A stretch of 64,000 bases of DNA from Phycisphaerales bacterium (GCA_016716475.1 JADJWG010000002.1:248001-312000), one strand, 5' to 3'; numbered from the stretch's first letter, positions 42,364 through 52,048 are shown. The notes: generated from the letters alone by a model not told the origin. Numbers and translations are program-made.

Positions 42364-44240
42364 GATGCCTGACCTCCGAGCAGGGCGTCGAGATGCTCGC
42401 GAATATCACTCACACGGAACGGTCGTCCTTGCACCTTATGCAGGCCGAGCGTGTCCACGAGGAAGTTGCCGCGCAGCAGGAACTCGAGCTGGCCCATGTT
42501 GAGTTCACAAACGAGGATGCGCCGAAACCGCTTCAACAGAGTGCCAAGGTTCTGCGGGAAGGGGTGCAGCCAGCGGATGTGCGCATGCGACACGACCTGT
42601 CCGTCCTCACGCGCCCGTTCCACCGCGGTCCGCACCGCGCCGAATGTCCCCCCCCACGAGACGACCAGCAAATCGCCTTCCGGTTCGCCGTACACCTCCT
42701 GGTCGGGCACGTCGCGGACGATGCCCGCGATTTTCCGCGCCCGGTGCAGCGTCATCCGCTGGTGGTTCTCCGGAACATAGCACACGTTCCCGGTGACATC
42801 CTCTTTTTCAAGCCCACCGATGCGGTGGCGGAGGTTCGGGGTCCCGGGAATCGCCCAGGGTCGCGCGCCGACCTCGTTGCGCTGGAACGGTTTGAAGGTC
42901 AGAGGGTCGGTCGCGTGCTGGATGGGAATGGGCGTCAACTCGGCCGGCGCGGGGATGCGCCACGGTTCCGAGCCCTGTGCCAGGTAGCCATCGGTCAGCA
43001 GAACCACCGGCGTCATGTACTTCACGGCGATGCGGGCCGCCTCGATCGTGGCCCAGAAGCAGTCCGCCGGCGATTGCGCCGCAAGCACTGGTAACGGGCA
43101 GTCGCCATTGCGGCCCAGGATGGCCTGCCACAGGTCGGACTGCTCCGTCTTGGTCGGCAGGCCCGTGCTCGGCCCGCCGCGCTGCACGTTGACGATCAGC
43201 ATCGGCAGTTCGGTCATGACCCCCAGGCCGATCGCCTCCTGCTTCAGTGCCATGCCCGGGCCACTTGTGCCCGTCACCGCCAGCGCGCCCGCAAACGCAG
43301 CGCCCACCACAGCGCACATCGCGGCGATTTCGTCCTCGGCCTGAAAGACCCGCACGTCAAACGTCTTCATTCCCGACAGCTCGTGCAGAATCTCGCTGGC
43401 CGGGGTGATCGGGTAGCTCCCGTAGAACACGGGCTTCCCGGCCAGTTCGCCGGCCGTCACGATCCCCAACGCTGTCGCCTGGTTCCCCGTGATGTTACGG
43501 TAGGTGCCGGGCTCGAGCTGCGCCGGCCGCACTCGAAAGCGCTCACCGAAGATTTCCGTCGTTTCGCCAAAGTTGTAGCCCGCCTCGAGCGCCAGCCGGT
43601 TGGCGGCTGCGACTGCCGGGGCTTTGCCGAATTTGGCATTGATCCAGCGAATCGTCGGTTCGAGCTGCCGTTCAAACAGCCAGAACAGCACGCCGAGTGC
43701 GTAGAAGTTCTTGCAGCGCCCCGCGTCGCGTTGACCCAGGCCCGTCTCGCGCACGGCCCCAAGCGTCTGCGTCGTAACGGGAATCTTGTAGAGCTGGTAA
43801 TTTCGGAACGCGTCCGTCTCCAGCGGGTTCCCATCGTACTGGGCGCGCTGCAGGTTGGCCGGCGTGAACTCATCCTCGTTCACAATCAACACGCCGCCCT
43901 CAACCAGGTCCGGCAGATTCACCTTCAGCGCGGCCGGGTTCATCGCCACGAGCACGTCCACCCGGTCGCCAGGAGTGAAGATCCGCCGGCTGGCAAAATT
44001 GATTTGAAACCCGGAAACCCCCGCCAACGTCCCCATTGGTGCGCGGATTTCCGCCGGAAAATCCGGGAACGTGGCAATGTCATTGCCGAACATCGCGGAA
44101 GTCGCCGTGAACTGGCTGCCCGCGAGCTGCATGCCGTCCCCGGAATCACCGGCGAAGCGGACCGCGGCCTGCGCCAATTCGCGAATCGGTGTGGCGCGTG
44201 GTGGATCGGAATGGACGTCGGTACCTGTTGCAGTGCCCAT
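42360..44240 (-). CDS. korA: 2-oxoacid:ferredoxin oxidoreductase, fused gamma-alpha subunit
   Basis: A 626-residue subunit in which the gamma domain (about 20-190; VRFAGDSGDGMQLAGSQF) is fused ahead of the alpha domain (about 255-620; GNQATALGIVTAGELAGKPV, YPITPASEILHELS, AVTGTSGPGMALKQEAIGLG). This is the form found in two-subunit 2-oxoglutarate:ferredoxin oxidoreductases. The ATG at 44240 has GAGGGG upstream; a longer in-frame start is hydrophobic and unlikely. It pairs with korB by a four-base overlap. Confidence 0.93.
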   Translation of the reverse strand: MGTATGTDVHSDPPRATPIRELAQAAVRFAGDSGDGMQLAGSQFTATSAMFGNDIATFPDFPAEIRAPMGTLAGVSGFQINFASRRIFTPGDRVDVLVAMNPAALKVNLPDLVEGGVLIVNEDEFTPANLQRAQYDGNPLETDAFRNYQLYKIPVTTQTLGAVRETGLGQRDAGRCKNFYALGVLFWLFERQLEPTIRWINAKFGKAPAVAAANRLALEAGYNFGETTEIFGERFRVRPAQLEPGTYRNITGNQATALGIVTAGELAGKPVFYGSYPITPASEILHELSGMKTFDVRVFQAEDEIAAMCAVVGAAFAGALAVTGTSGPGMALKQEAIGLGVMTELPMLIVNVQRGGPSTGLPTKTEQSDLWQAILGRNGDCPLPVLAAQSPADCFWATIEAARIAVKYMTPVVLLTDGYLAQGSEPWRIPAPAELTPIPIQHATDPLTFKPFQRNEVGARPWAIPGTPNLRHRIGGLEKEDVTGNVCYVPENHQRMTLHRARKIAGIVRDVPDQEVYGEPEGDLLVVSWGGTFGAVRTAVERAREDGQVVSHAHIRWLHPFPQNLGTLLKRFRRILVCELNMGQLEFLLRGNFLVDTLGLHKVQGRPFRVSDIREHLDALLGGQAS

Positions 44241-44604
44241 CGGACCCCTCAACTTGAAAAAGAAATAACTGCCGCGCAAGCAGCACACAGACGCGTCGGC
44301 GTCAAGAAGCTGGAGACCGTGGTGTCGTGGAAAATGTTCACCTTATGTGCCGCGCGGGTGCAGATGCGAGACGGTTCCACAGAAATCTTATCGTACCGCG
44401 CGGGGCACCGAGCTACCACCCCCGTGCAGCGAAACCCGCGTGCAGGGCGCAACTTAGGTGTCATCAGTCTGCGTTGAGACGCGCCCGACGGTGTGCCCCG
44501 AAAGCGATCTCGGACCGTGGCGGCTTGTCAGTCCCCTACATGGGCCGTATCTTCACGAGTGCGGCGGAGGGGGTCGCCGCCTGGGCGAGAGTGAGTTCAA
44601 TCCG
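44241..44604. other. Divergent intergenic region between korA and dapL
   Basis: No supported gene lies in these 364 bases. Frames that continue upstream from korA and dapL have no start with a binding site and no homology that I can see. No convincing promoter hexamer pair was found on either strand, although both genes must start transcription here. Confidence 0.5.
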
Positions 44605-45768
44605 ATGCGTACCAGCGCGCGTTTACGACGCCTGCCGCCCTATTTGTTTGCCGAAATTGACCGGCAGAAACGCGCTGCGCGGGATGCCGGGCGCGACATC
44701 ATTGATTTCGGTGTGGGTGACCCCGACCTCCCGACCCCTGACTACATTGTCGCGCGGCTCCGTGCCGCCGCCGGCCGCCCCGAGAATCAGCGCTATCCGC
44801 AAGGCACAGGGAGTCGCTCATTCCGCCGGGCCATGGCGGCTTTTCTCCAGCGACGTTACGGCGTCACGGTCGATCCCGAACAGCAAGTGCTGGCCCTGAT
44901 TGGCAGCAAGGAGGGCATCGGTCACCTGCCGCTGGCCCTGCTCGACCCCGGGGATGTGGCTCTGATCCCGTGCCCCGCCTACCCGGTGTATCGCTCCGGG
45001 ACGATCTTCGCGGGTGCGGAGCCGTTTACCCTTGAGCTGCGCGAGGACCGCGGCTTCCTGCCGGATCTCAAGGGGATCCCCGCGGAAGTGCTGCAGCGTG
45101 CCCGGCTGCTCTTCATCAATTACCCGAACAACCCGACCGGCGCCACTGCACCTTTGTCGTTTTATGAAGAGGCGGTTGCGTTTGCCCGGCAGCACGACCT
45201 GATCGTCGCCCAGGACGCCGCCTACAACGACATGTACTTCGGCGACCACGCGCCGCACAGCATCCTTGAGATTCCCGGTGCGGCTGAGGTCGCCGTTGAG
45301 TTCCACTCCGCGTCGAAGTCATTCAACATGACTGGCTGGCGCATCGGTTTCGCCGCCGGTCGAGCCGACGTCCTCGCCGCACTCGCCGCGATCAAGGCCA
45401 ATCTTGACAGCGGGGCTTTCACGGCCGTGCAGGAAGCGGCCGAAGAGGCCTACACACAATACGACCATGCCGAAATCGTGCAGCTCCGCGAGGTCTACCG
45501 CGCGCGCGTGGCAACGTTGTGCGGACCGCTGCGGGAGATGGGCTTCGGAGTGCGGGTCCCACAGGCGACGTTCTACGTCTGGGCGCGCGTTCCCGCGGGG
45601 CTGGACTCGATGACGGTGTGCCGCCGGCTGCTCGCAGAGGCCGATGTGGTCTGCGTACCCGGCGTCGGTTTCGGGGCGGCGGGGGAGGGTTACGTGCGTT
45701 TTGCACTGAGTGTCTCGGCCGAACGCATCGCCGAAGCGGTGCGCCGCATGGGAGCGATCCGATGGTAG
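44605..45768 (+). CDS. dapL: LL-diaminopimelate aminotransferase-like class I/II aminotransferase
   Basis: A 387-residue PLP enzyme that fits the LL-DAP aminotransferase group, making LL-diaminopimelate for lysine and peptidoglycan in one step. RLRRLPPYLFAEIDRQKRAA at the N-terminus, DFGVGDPDLPTP, IGSKEGIGHLPLAL, INYPNNPTGA and SASKSFNMTGWRIGF with PLP-binding Lys238 are the key blocks. The ATG at 44605 is set by alignment of the start with the family. Related aminotransferases of other specificity are possible. Its stop lies inside the start of folK (seven-base overlap). Confidence 0.88.
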   Translation: MRTSARLRRLPPYLFAEIDRQKRAARDAGRDIIDFGVGDPDLPTPDYIVARLRAAAGRPENQRYPQGTGSRSFRRAMAAFLQRRYGVTVDPEQQVLALIGSKEGIGHLPLALLDPGDVALIPCPAYPVYRSGTIFAGAEPFTLELREDRGFLPDLKGIPAEVLQRARLLFINYPNNPTGATAPLSFYEEAVAFARQHDLIVAQDAAYNDMYFGDHAPHSILEIPGAAEVAVEFHSASKSFNMTGWRIGFAAGRADVLAALAAIKANLDSGAFTAVQEAAEEAYTQYDHAEIVQLREVYRARVATLCGPLREMGFGVRVPQATFYVWARVPAGLDSMTVCRRLLAEADVVCVPGVGFGAAGEGYVRFALSVSAERIAEAVRRMGAIRW

Positions 45769-46277
45769 ACGACCGCGGCGTATTCATCGCCCTGGGTTCG
45801 AACCTGGGAGACCGGGAGCGGCATCTGCGCGAGGCGCTCGTCGAGCTTGTCGCAGAAGGCGACATTCGCGTGGTGGCCTGTTCGGGATTGCACGAGTCAC
45901 CTGCCGTGGGCGGGCCGCCCGGCCAACCGCCCTACCTTAATGCGGTGGCTGAGCTGGCAACCGACCTTCCCCCCCGCGTGCTCCTCTACCGCTTGCAGTC
46001 GATCGAATTGCAGCACGGCCGTCAACGTCAAGTGCGCAATGGCCCGCGGACACTCGACCTGGACCTGCTACTCTACCGCGATCTTGTCGTCGAAGAGCAG
46101 GACCTGCAGGTGCCCCACCCGCGCATGTGGCAGCGCCGCTTCGTCATGGAACCGCTGGCCGAAGTGTGCGACCTGGCGCGGCTGGTCGCAGCCCGGCGGC
46201 TGCGGCCGTTGCCAACTGCCCAGGAGTCACTCCGGGATGTACATCGACATCGCAGCGGCGCAGAAGTCGTGGCGTGA
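45762..46277 (+). CDS. folK: 2-amino-4-hydroxy-6-hydroxymethyldihydropteridine pyrophosphokinase
   Basis: A 171-residue HPPK of folate synthesis that transfers pyrophosphate from ATP to the pterin. FIALGSNLGDRERHLREAL, the Pro/Gly-rich loop, NAVAELATDLPPRVLLYRLQ, RNGPRTLDLDLLLY and VPHPRMWQRRFVMEPLAE are diagnostic. The ATG at 45762 overlaps the dapL stop. Its own 3' end overlaps the following flavin reductase-like gene by 41 bases in another frame. Confidence 0.95.
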   Translation: MVDDRGVFIALGSNLGDRERHLREALVELVAEGDIRVVACSGLHESPAVGGPPGQPPYLNAVAELATDLPPRVLLYRLQSIELQHGRQRQVRNGPRTLDLDLLLYRDLVVEEQDLQVPHPRMWQRRFVMEPLAEVCDLARLVAARRLRPLPTAQESLRDVHRHRSGAEVVA

Positions 46278-46854
46278 CGTCTATCGGCTCTGCATCGGCT
46301 TCATCAACCCGCGCCCCATCGCCCTCGTATCATCGGTTTCACCCGCCGGTGTCGCGAACCTTGCGCCTTACAGCTTCTACAACATGGTTTCCTCGAATCC
46401 GCCGGTGGTCATCTTCTGCCCCACCACGCGACGCGACGGCGGGGCCAAGGACACACTCTCCAACGTGCAGGCGACGGGTGAGTTTGTCATCGCCACCGCC
46501 ACGGCGGCCATCGCGAAGGCGATGAACAAATGTGCGGCCGAAGTGCCGAGCACGCGGAGTGAATTCGATTTCTGCGGCTTGACCCCGGTTCCGGCACGAA
46601 CGGTGCGCGCCCCGCTCGTGGCCGAGTCCCCGGTGAATCTCGAATGCACGCTGCGGCAAATCGTATCCACCGGGACGGGCCCCGGCAGTGGCAATGTGGT
46701 CTTCGGCGATATCCGCGCGCTCCATGTTGCCGACGAGATCCTCGACGACGAGGGCATCCCTGATCCGCGCAAGCTCACGACGGTGGGGCGCCTGGGTGGG
46801 GCCTGGTACTGTGACGTGACCACCCCGTATGAGATGAAGATTCCGACCGTCTGA
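46237..46854 (+). CDS. Flavin reductase-like FMN-binding split-barrel protein
   Basis: A 205-residue protein of the flavin reductase-like family. RLCIGFINPRPIALVSSVSP and GVANLAPYSFYNMVSSNPPV are the FMN-binding start of the fold; DTLSNVQATGEFVIATATA and the end FGDIRALHVADEIL complete it. The ATG at 46237 lies within the end of folK; a later start would lose conserved sequence. It probably binds FMN, but substrate is unknown. It ends the dapL-folK unit. Confidence 0.85.
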   Translation: MYIDIAAAQKSWRDVYRLCIGFINPRPIALVSSVSPAGVANLAPYSFYNMVSSNPPVVIFCPTTRRDGGAKDTLSNVQATGEFVIATATAAIAKAMNKCAAEVPSTRSEFDFCGLTPVPARTVRAPLVAESPVNLECTLRQIVSTGTGPGSGNVVFGDIRALHVADEILDDEGIPDPRKLTTVGRLGGAWYCDVTTPYEMKIPTV

Positions 46855-47027
46855 TGCCCCGACACGGCCGGCGGCGGGTGGGAGGGGATGAGACGCTGCG
46901 GAAAAATGGCTGCCAACCGGCCCTGCTACCGACGCCGGGTCGAAACGCTTCGTGCGGTCGGGGCCATGGTCCATCCGATACACCCTAATGCATGTACCCG
47001 TGAGGTGCCGACGCGGAGAAACAGCCC

Positions 47028-47915
47028 ATGCAAGAGCTGGCCCCCCATGCAAACTTCGCCGTGGCTCCGCGGGACGTTCCTGGGGGGCTGTGCATTCGAT
47101 GGTTATTCGGTGGAGCGGGACTGTTCGGATGGGCTTTTCTCACTCTAGGTTCGGTCGGGGCGTGGGTCTTCCTGCCAAATTCCGACCAGGGCTGGCTGAC
47201 CATGCGCGGTCCGAAGGCCACCGTAGCGGGGGTCGTGACTGACGCGGAGGAGACCCAGTTTTCCATCGGTGGAAGTGAACACCACCGCGGCACGCCGGTA
47301 TACCGTACTGAGTTTACCTATAGTGTCGATGGGGAGAGCTACAACGGTGTCAGCTTTCAAACCGGTTCATGTGGGCGGGAGCCCGGCCAGTCCGTCCAGG
47401 TTGAGTACCTGCAAGCCCGCCCTGACAGAGCGCGGGTGGTCGGAATGCGCGCGGCGCCGATGCCCCCCTACTTGCTCTGGGTATTGATTTTTCCGCTGAT
47501 CGGCGGTGGCCTGGCGTTCTACCAGTGGCGCAGCGGCTTGCGCACGATTGCGCTGCTGAGGCACGGTCATGTCGCACTCGGCACCCGGCTCAGCACCCAC
47601 CGGACGAACGTGCAGATCAACGACCAGACCTTGTATCGCGTGCGTTTCTCCTTCCAGGCGGAGTCTGGCCAGAGGCACGAAACGGAAGTACGAACGTTGA
47701 ATCCCCAGGCGCTTGAGGACGATGCGGCGGAACTGCTGCTGTACGACCCGGTCAAGCCTGAGCGGGCCGTCGCCGTTGACAACCTGCCCGGTCACGTACG
47801 AACCGACGAGTACGGCCAAATTTGCGCCCCGGGAATGGGCGTGTGGCTGTTCCTGTTGCCGCCGTTGTTGGCGATCGTGGTGAATGGGGTCGCGGCGCGG
47901 CTGGTATTGCTGTGA
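47028..47915 (+). CDS. DUF3592-type membrane protein
   Basis: A 295-residue protein with three membrane segments: about 22-48 (WLFGGAGLFGWAFLTLGSVG), about 145-165 and about 270-295. Two copies of a beta-rich domain of the DUF3592 kind lie between them; the first has VAGVVTDAEE, YRTEFTYSVDGESYNGVSF and QSVQVEYLQARPDRARVVG. No function is known for this family. The ATG at 47028 is weakly supported; a GTG nearer the first helix is possible. It converges on ybeY with four bases between stops. Confidence 0.75.
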   Translation: MQELAPHANFAVAPRDVPGGLCIRWLFGGAGLFGWAFLTLGSVGAWVFLPNSDQGWLTMRGPKATVAGVVTDAEETQFSIGGSEHHRGTPVYRTEFTYSVDGESYNGVSFQTGSCGREPGQSVQVEYLQARPDRARVVGMRAAPMPPYLLWVLIFPLIGGGLAFYQWRSGLRTIALLRHGHVALGTRLSTHRTNVQINDQTLYRVRFSFQAESGQRHETEVRTLNPQALEDDAAELLLYDPVKPERAVAVDNLPGHVRTDEYGQICAPGMGVWLFLLPPLLAIVVNGVAARLVLL

Positions 47916-47919
47916 GGAG

Positions 47920-48474
47920 TTACCGCACCGTGCGGCTGCACCGCGCGAATACCGCTCCCAGCCCCAGTTCTCCCAACAGTTCATCCTCACGCGCGTGCAT
48001 GGCCGCATAGTCCTGCGGGGACTGGTCGTCATAACCCGCGAGGTGCAGGACACCATGCACGACGTACAGCGTCAACTCGGCCGCCACGGCCTGCGCAGTG
48101 CGCTGGGCCGCGGGCACCGCCCGGGCAGCGACATCACGGCAGACCACGACCTCGCCATCCAACACACCGCGCTGTCGATCGGTTCCCAGGTCGAAGGTGA
48201 TTACGTCGGTCGGTCCCGGCAGTCCGAGGAACCGCGCGTGCAGGGTTGCCATGGCCCGCGCGCCGACCACCGCGATCGAGAGTTCTCCGCTGCAAAAGCC
48301 CTCCGCGTTGGCCACATGCCGCGCGGCGCGTTGCAGCAGCGCGACACCCCGCGCCGGGCGACGCAAACGCCAGGCGACCGCCACGGCGAGCTTACGTCCA
48401 CCGCCCTCTTCCGACCCGCTGGCTTCAACTCGTCGCACGGGCTTCCGTCGCTTTCCGCTCCTCCTTCGGCCCAC
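47920..48474 (-). CDS. ybeY: Endoribonuclease YbeY with altered third metal ligand
   Basis: A 184-residue rRNA maturation factor that trims 16S rRNA ends. GPTDVITFDLG and AELTLYVVHGVLHLAGYDD are the family core. The metal motif normally reads HGxLHLxGYDH; here the last His is Asp (HGVLHLAGYDD), which may still bind metal. The N-terminal 30 residues are basic and lie inside the end of the upstream HD gene (50-base overlap); a shorter start is possible. It belongs to the common PhoH / HD / YbeY cluster. Confidence 0.9.
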   Translation of the reverse strand: MGRRRSGKRRKPVRRVEASGSEEGGGRKLAVAVAWRLRRPARGVALLQRAARHVANAEGFCSGELSIAVVGARAMATLHARFLGLPGPTDVITFDLGTDRQRGVLDGEVVVCRDVAARAVPAAQRTAQAVAAELTLYVVHGVLHLAGYDDQSPQDYAAMHAREDELLGELGLGAVFARCSRTVR

Positions 48475-50722
48475 TGGGATAGCGCACGCGCCCGTGGTAC
48501 ACGCTGCTGAGCGTCTTGACGAGCGAGGCGCGAATGACCGCCAGCTCGCGGAAGGTCAGATCGCACTCATCGAATTGTCCGTCGACCATGCGTTTCTGGA
48601 TCATGCGATCGACCACGTCCTCAATCCGGTGCGGTGTCGGTTCCGACATGGCCCGCACAGCTCCTTCAACCGTATCGCACATCATGACAATCGCCGTCTC
48701 CTTCGTCTGCGGTTTGGGGCCCGGGTACCGGAACTGCGACTCGGGAATCTCCGCGTCGCCTGGCCGGCGCGCCTGGTTGGCGGCGTGGAAGAAATACTCG
48801 ACGACGCAGGTGCCGTGATGCTCGGGAATGAATGGCCGCAGTGCTGCGGGCAGGCCGTATTCCTTGGCCATTTCCACCCCGTCCTTGACGTGCGCGATGA
48901 TGACGAGATGGCTCATCGCGGGGGAAAGGCGCTCGTGGCGGTTGTCGCACCCGAGGGCCTGATTCTCGACAAAATACTCCGGCTTGTTGATTTTGCCGAT
49001 GTCGTGATAGTAAGACCCGGTCCGCGCCAGCAGGCCATCCGCACCGATCGCGTCGGCTGCGGCACCTGCCAGTGTCCCCACCAGCAGACTATGGTTGTAG
49101 GTGCCGGGGGACTCCGCAGCCAGCATGCGCAGCAGTGGCCGGTTCGGGTCGCACCACTCCAACAGTGTCATGCTGGTTGTCACACCAAAGAACTGCTCGA
49201 TCAGGGGCAGCGTCCCCTCGACCAGGAAGGTTGCAACGAGCGTGGCGACCACCGCCCAGAGCACGCGTGTCTCAAGGATGAACTGTAATTCCTGATTCCC
49301 CATGAGCCCATCGAGGAAGGTCAACAGTCCAACCAGCACGGCCGCGATACCACCCACCATGACGATGCGTCCGCGGCTGCGAATCTCGCGCAGGCCGAGA
49401 AAAAGCACGATCGACAGGACGACAAGGGTGGCAAGGAAGGTGGCATCCTGCCCGGCGGCCAAGGCGATCAGCAACGCCATCAGGCCGGTTGTCGCATAGG
49501 CGGGGCCACGCCGTGACACGACCGCCAGCAGGGTGACCGCGAGCGCGTGCAGACCGATCGTTGCGTGGGGGTAGGGCGTGTAGAGCACCGTGGCCCGCAC
49601 CAGGCCGAGAATCAGGAGCAGGGCGGCGGCCATCACCAGCCGCCGAAGAGGCGGCCCGAGGGACTTGCGGTGCACGACGAAGATGTAGCCACCGAGTCCG
49701 AACACGAGCACGAAAGCAACCGCGCCGCGCGCGAACGCGGCGAGCCGGTGTGCCCGATCGAAAGCCGGGTCCACATCCCGCCGGGCAAGGTATTGCCGCT
49801 GTTCTTCGCGGAGCACCAGCAGTTCATCGGCCGAGATGGTGCCCGCATCGGCCAGAGTCGCCCCGGCGGAATACTCCACATATTGGGTGACGACGCGGTC
49901 TGCTGCCGCCTGCGCCTCGCGGGTTGAACGGGCAAAGTCGTAGCGGTAGAGGGGCTTGGCGGTGGTCGCGACGGGGGTGCGCAGCATGGTGCGGAGCGAA
50001 GCAACCATCGCCGGCCGCAGGGCCTCGGGAAACGCATGGGCGGCTTCGCCGATGACCGTGACGACGTGCTCCGGGTTGTTGCTGAAGAGCAGCCGCGTGA
50101 TCGGTATCGCACGTTCAACCTGCTGCTGCGGATCTACGAGAATGGCGTTGATCGCGATGCCGCGGCGGGCGGAGTCATTGGCCTCGACCAGCGGTTGGCG
50201 CATCAGCAGTTCGATCGCCCGGTCCACGGCATGGGCGAAGCGGCGATCTTCCGGGTCGGCCGCGAATTGCAGTAACTCGGCGGCACCAGCCGGGTCGAGC
50301 ACCAGGTCCAGCGCCGCGGCCTGTTCGATGAGTCGGGCGGTGTCACCGGCGCTTTCCCGGGCAAGGCGAATCGCACTGCTCAATCGACCGGCCAGATCCC
50401 GCAGCAACGTGGCGTCGAGGGTGTAGTAGTCCTCGGTCCGGTCCCGGGCCCGCATGCGTTCGACCTGCGTGGCGCGCTCATCCTCGATGCGGAAGGCGAC
50501 GCGCGCGGTGATCGCGCGCGGTGCCCGTTCGCCGACCTGCAGGAGGAGCGGGGGGGCGCCGGCATTGACGATAATGGCCGCGCAGGTAGCACAGAGCAGC
50601 AGGTAGGCCAACGGCGGGACGTGCAGGTGCTCGGAGACGCGATGATACCACGTCAAACGGCGCTCGGCCTTGGAGCGCCGGATTTCCTTCTGCCGCGCGG
50701 TTTGTCGTGCGAATAGACGCAT
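48425..50722 (-). CDS. 7TM-HD domain protein (PgpH-like c-di-AMP phosphodiesterase)
   Basis: A 765-residue membrane protein of the PgpH/YqfF group. An N-terminal anchor and an extracellular 7TMR-HDED domain (VAFRIEDERATQVERM through about residue 300) precede about seven helices (320-510) and a cytoplasmic HD domain. The latter has SPGTYNHSLLVG, HDIGK at 573-577, IIAHVKDG, EHHGT and MCDTVEGAVRAM. Characterised relatives cleave c-di-AMP. Gene order with phoH upstream and ybeY downstream is conserved widely. The start is 14 bases after the phoH stop. Confidence 0.93.
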   Translation of the reverse strand: MRLFARQTARQKEIRRSKAERRLTWYHRVSEHLHVPPLAYLLLCATCAAIIVNAGAPPLLLQVGERAPRAITARVAFRIEDERATQVERMRARDRTEDYYTLDATLLRDLAGRLSSAIRLARESAGDTARLIEQAAALDLVLDPAGAAELLQFAADPEDRRFAHAVDRAIELLMRQPLVEANDSARRGIAINAILVDPQQQVERAIPITRLLFSNNPEHVVTVIGEAAHAFPEALRPAMVASLRTMLRTPVATTAKPLYRYDFARSTREAQAAADRVVTQYVEYSAGATLADAGTISADELLVLREEQRQYLARRDVDPAFDRAHRLAAFARGAVAFVLVFGLGGYIFVVHRKSLGPPLRRLVMAAALLLILGLVRATVLYTPYPHATIGLHALAVTLLAVVSRRGPAYATTGLMALLIALAAGQDATFLATLVVLSIVLFLGLREIRSRGRIVMVGGIAAVLVGLLTFLDGLMGNQELQFILETRVLWAVVATLVATFLVEGTLPLIEQFFGVTTSMTLLEWCDPNRPLLRMLAAESPGTYNHSLLVGTLAGAAADAIGADGLLARTGSYYHDIGKINKPEYFVENQALGCDNRHERLSPAMSHLVIIAHVKDGVEMAKEYGLPAALRPFIPEHHGTCVVEYFFHAANQARRPGDAEIPESQFRYPGPKPQTKETAIVMMCDTVEGAVRAMSEPTPHRIEDVVDRMIQKRMVDGQFDECDLTFRELAVIRASLVKTLSSVYHGRVRYPSGPKEERKATEARATS

Positions 50723-50736
50723 GCCAGGAGAGCTCT

Positions 50737-51768
50737 TTACGGTTTGTCGGCCGGCAACGGTACGGGGCTTGCTTCACTCTCTGGGGGGTGTGGGAGTTGC
50801 TCCGCTTCGGCGTCGGCCGGACGCAGCCGCGGACCACCGGCACGATCCGAATAACGGGCGACGATGCGCTGCACGAGTCGGTGGCGGACGATGTCCAGTT
50901 CCGTGAGCCGCAGAATCTCGACCCCCGGTACGCCCCGCAGGCGACGAACCGCGTCGATCAGGCCTGACGGCTGGTTGGGCTCGAGGTCAATCTGGCTGTC
51001 GTCGCCGGTCACAATCATGCGGCTGTGGTGGCCCAGGCGCGTCAGGAACATCAGCATCTGCGATGGGGTCGCGTTCTGGGCCTCATCGAGGATGATGATG
51101 GCACTATTGAGCGTTCGGCCGCGCATATAAGCAAGCGGAATGACTTCGATGATGTCGTTGACCATGAATCGCTTGAGCTGGTCGAAGGTCATCATGTCAT
51201 GCATTGCGTCGAAGAGCGGTCGAAGATACGGGTTGACCTTCTGCTGGAGGTCCCCAGGCAGGTAGCCGAGCTTCTCGCCGGCCTCCACCGCGGGGCGCAC
51301 CAGGACGATTCGCTTGGCATCACCACGTTTGAGCTGGTGGACGGCCAAAGCGACGGCGAGGTAGGTCTTGCCGGTCCCTGCCGGCCCGAGGCAGACAACC
51401 AGGTCGTTGGCGAGCATGGCCTGGATGTAGTGCCGCTGCCCGTCGGTTTTGGGGGCGATGGTCACGTCCCGGGAGAAAACGGTGATGACGTTGGGATCGC
51501 GGCGTCCTTCACGCTCATCGACCTCGGCCAGGGCGCTCAGGACCGATTCGTCGTCGAGGTCGCTGCGATTCCGCAACAGCTCCTGAAGCCGTTCGAGAAC
51601 CGCGGCGGCCCGGGCCACTTCCGGCGGTTCACCGAGGATGCGGACGGTGGCGCTGCGGGCCTGTAGCTTGACCCCCAGGGTGTCGCGGATTTGCCGCAGG
51701 TGTCGGTCGCCCGGCCCGAAGAGCTCGGCCCGCCGGTGCGGCTGGTGCAGCGTGATGGTCAACTCCAT
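50737..51768 (-). CDS. phoH: PhoH-family ATPase
   Basis: A 343-residue PhoH-like protein: a short KH-like RNA-binding part (FGPGDRHLRQIRDTLGVKLQ) followed by a P-loop ATPase with Walker A GPAGTGKT at 128-135, AIIILDEAQNATPSQ as Walker B and VTGDDSQIDL. It is thought to act with YbeY in RNA metabolism. The ATG at 51768 (MELTITLHQP) is chosen by homology; longer in-frame versions run through the divergent promoter region. Confidence 0.95.
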   Translation of the reverse strand: MELTITLHQPHRRAELFGPGDRHLRQIRDTLGVKLQARSATVRILGEPPEVARAAAVLERLQELLRNRSDLDDESVLSALAEVDEREGRRDPNVITVFSRDVTIAPKTDGQRHYIQAMLANDLVVCLGPAGTGKTYLAVALAVHQLKRGDAKRIVLVRPAVEAGEKLGYLPGDLQQKVNPYLRPLFDAMHDMMTFDQLKRFMVNDIIEVIPLAYMRGRTLNSAIIILDEAQNATPSQMLMFLTRLGHHSRMIVTGDDSQIDLEPNQPSGLIDAVRRLRGVPGVEILRLTELDIVRHRLVQRIVARYSDRAGGPRLRPADAEAEQLPHPPESEASPVPLPADKP

Positions 51769-51921
51769 GGCGTGGTAGCGTATTCGCCCTGGGGCTGTTT
51801 TGCCAACTTCGGCCCCAGCGCGGTCATGCGAGCGGCCGAGCGGAGACCCCCGCCGCGCTCCAGGCGTGGGGTGGTACTCCGGAGGGTCAGGGTGTTCCGC
51901 GCACGTTTTACTTGCGCGCGG

Positions 51922-51949
51922 TTGAAATGGAGGCGCATCGTCGTACAAT
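51922..51949 (+). promoter_or_regulatory. Promoter of the envelope/mreBC cluster
   Basis: TTGAAA (51922-51927), 16 bases, then TACAAT (51944-51949), reading toward the gene at 52049 with a leader of about 90 bases. Confidence 0.65.
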
Positions 51950-52048
51950 CCGGCCGGCCTGCCCGGGCCGCGGTACGGCTGGCGAAGCCGACGCGGGCCG
52001 GTTCCAGCGGGAATGGCCGCCACCCGCCGCCAGCGGAAGGAGTAGCGC

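Noticed and set aside
43383..44477. Open frame of 364 codons on the plus strand
   Set aside because: Antisense to korA with no recognisable protein features.
45519..45761. N-terminal extension of folK into dapL
   Set aside because: Extra residues are low-complexity and overlap the dapL coding frame; HPPK homology begins just after 45762.
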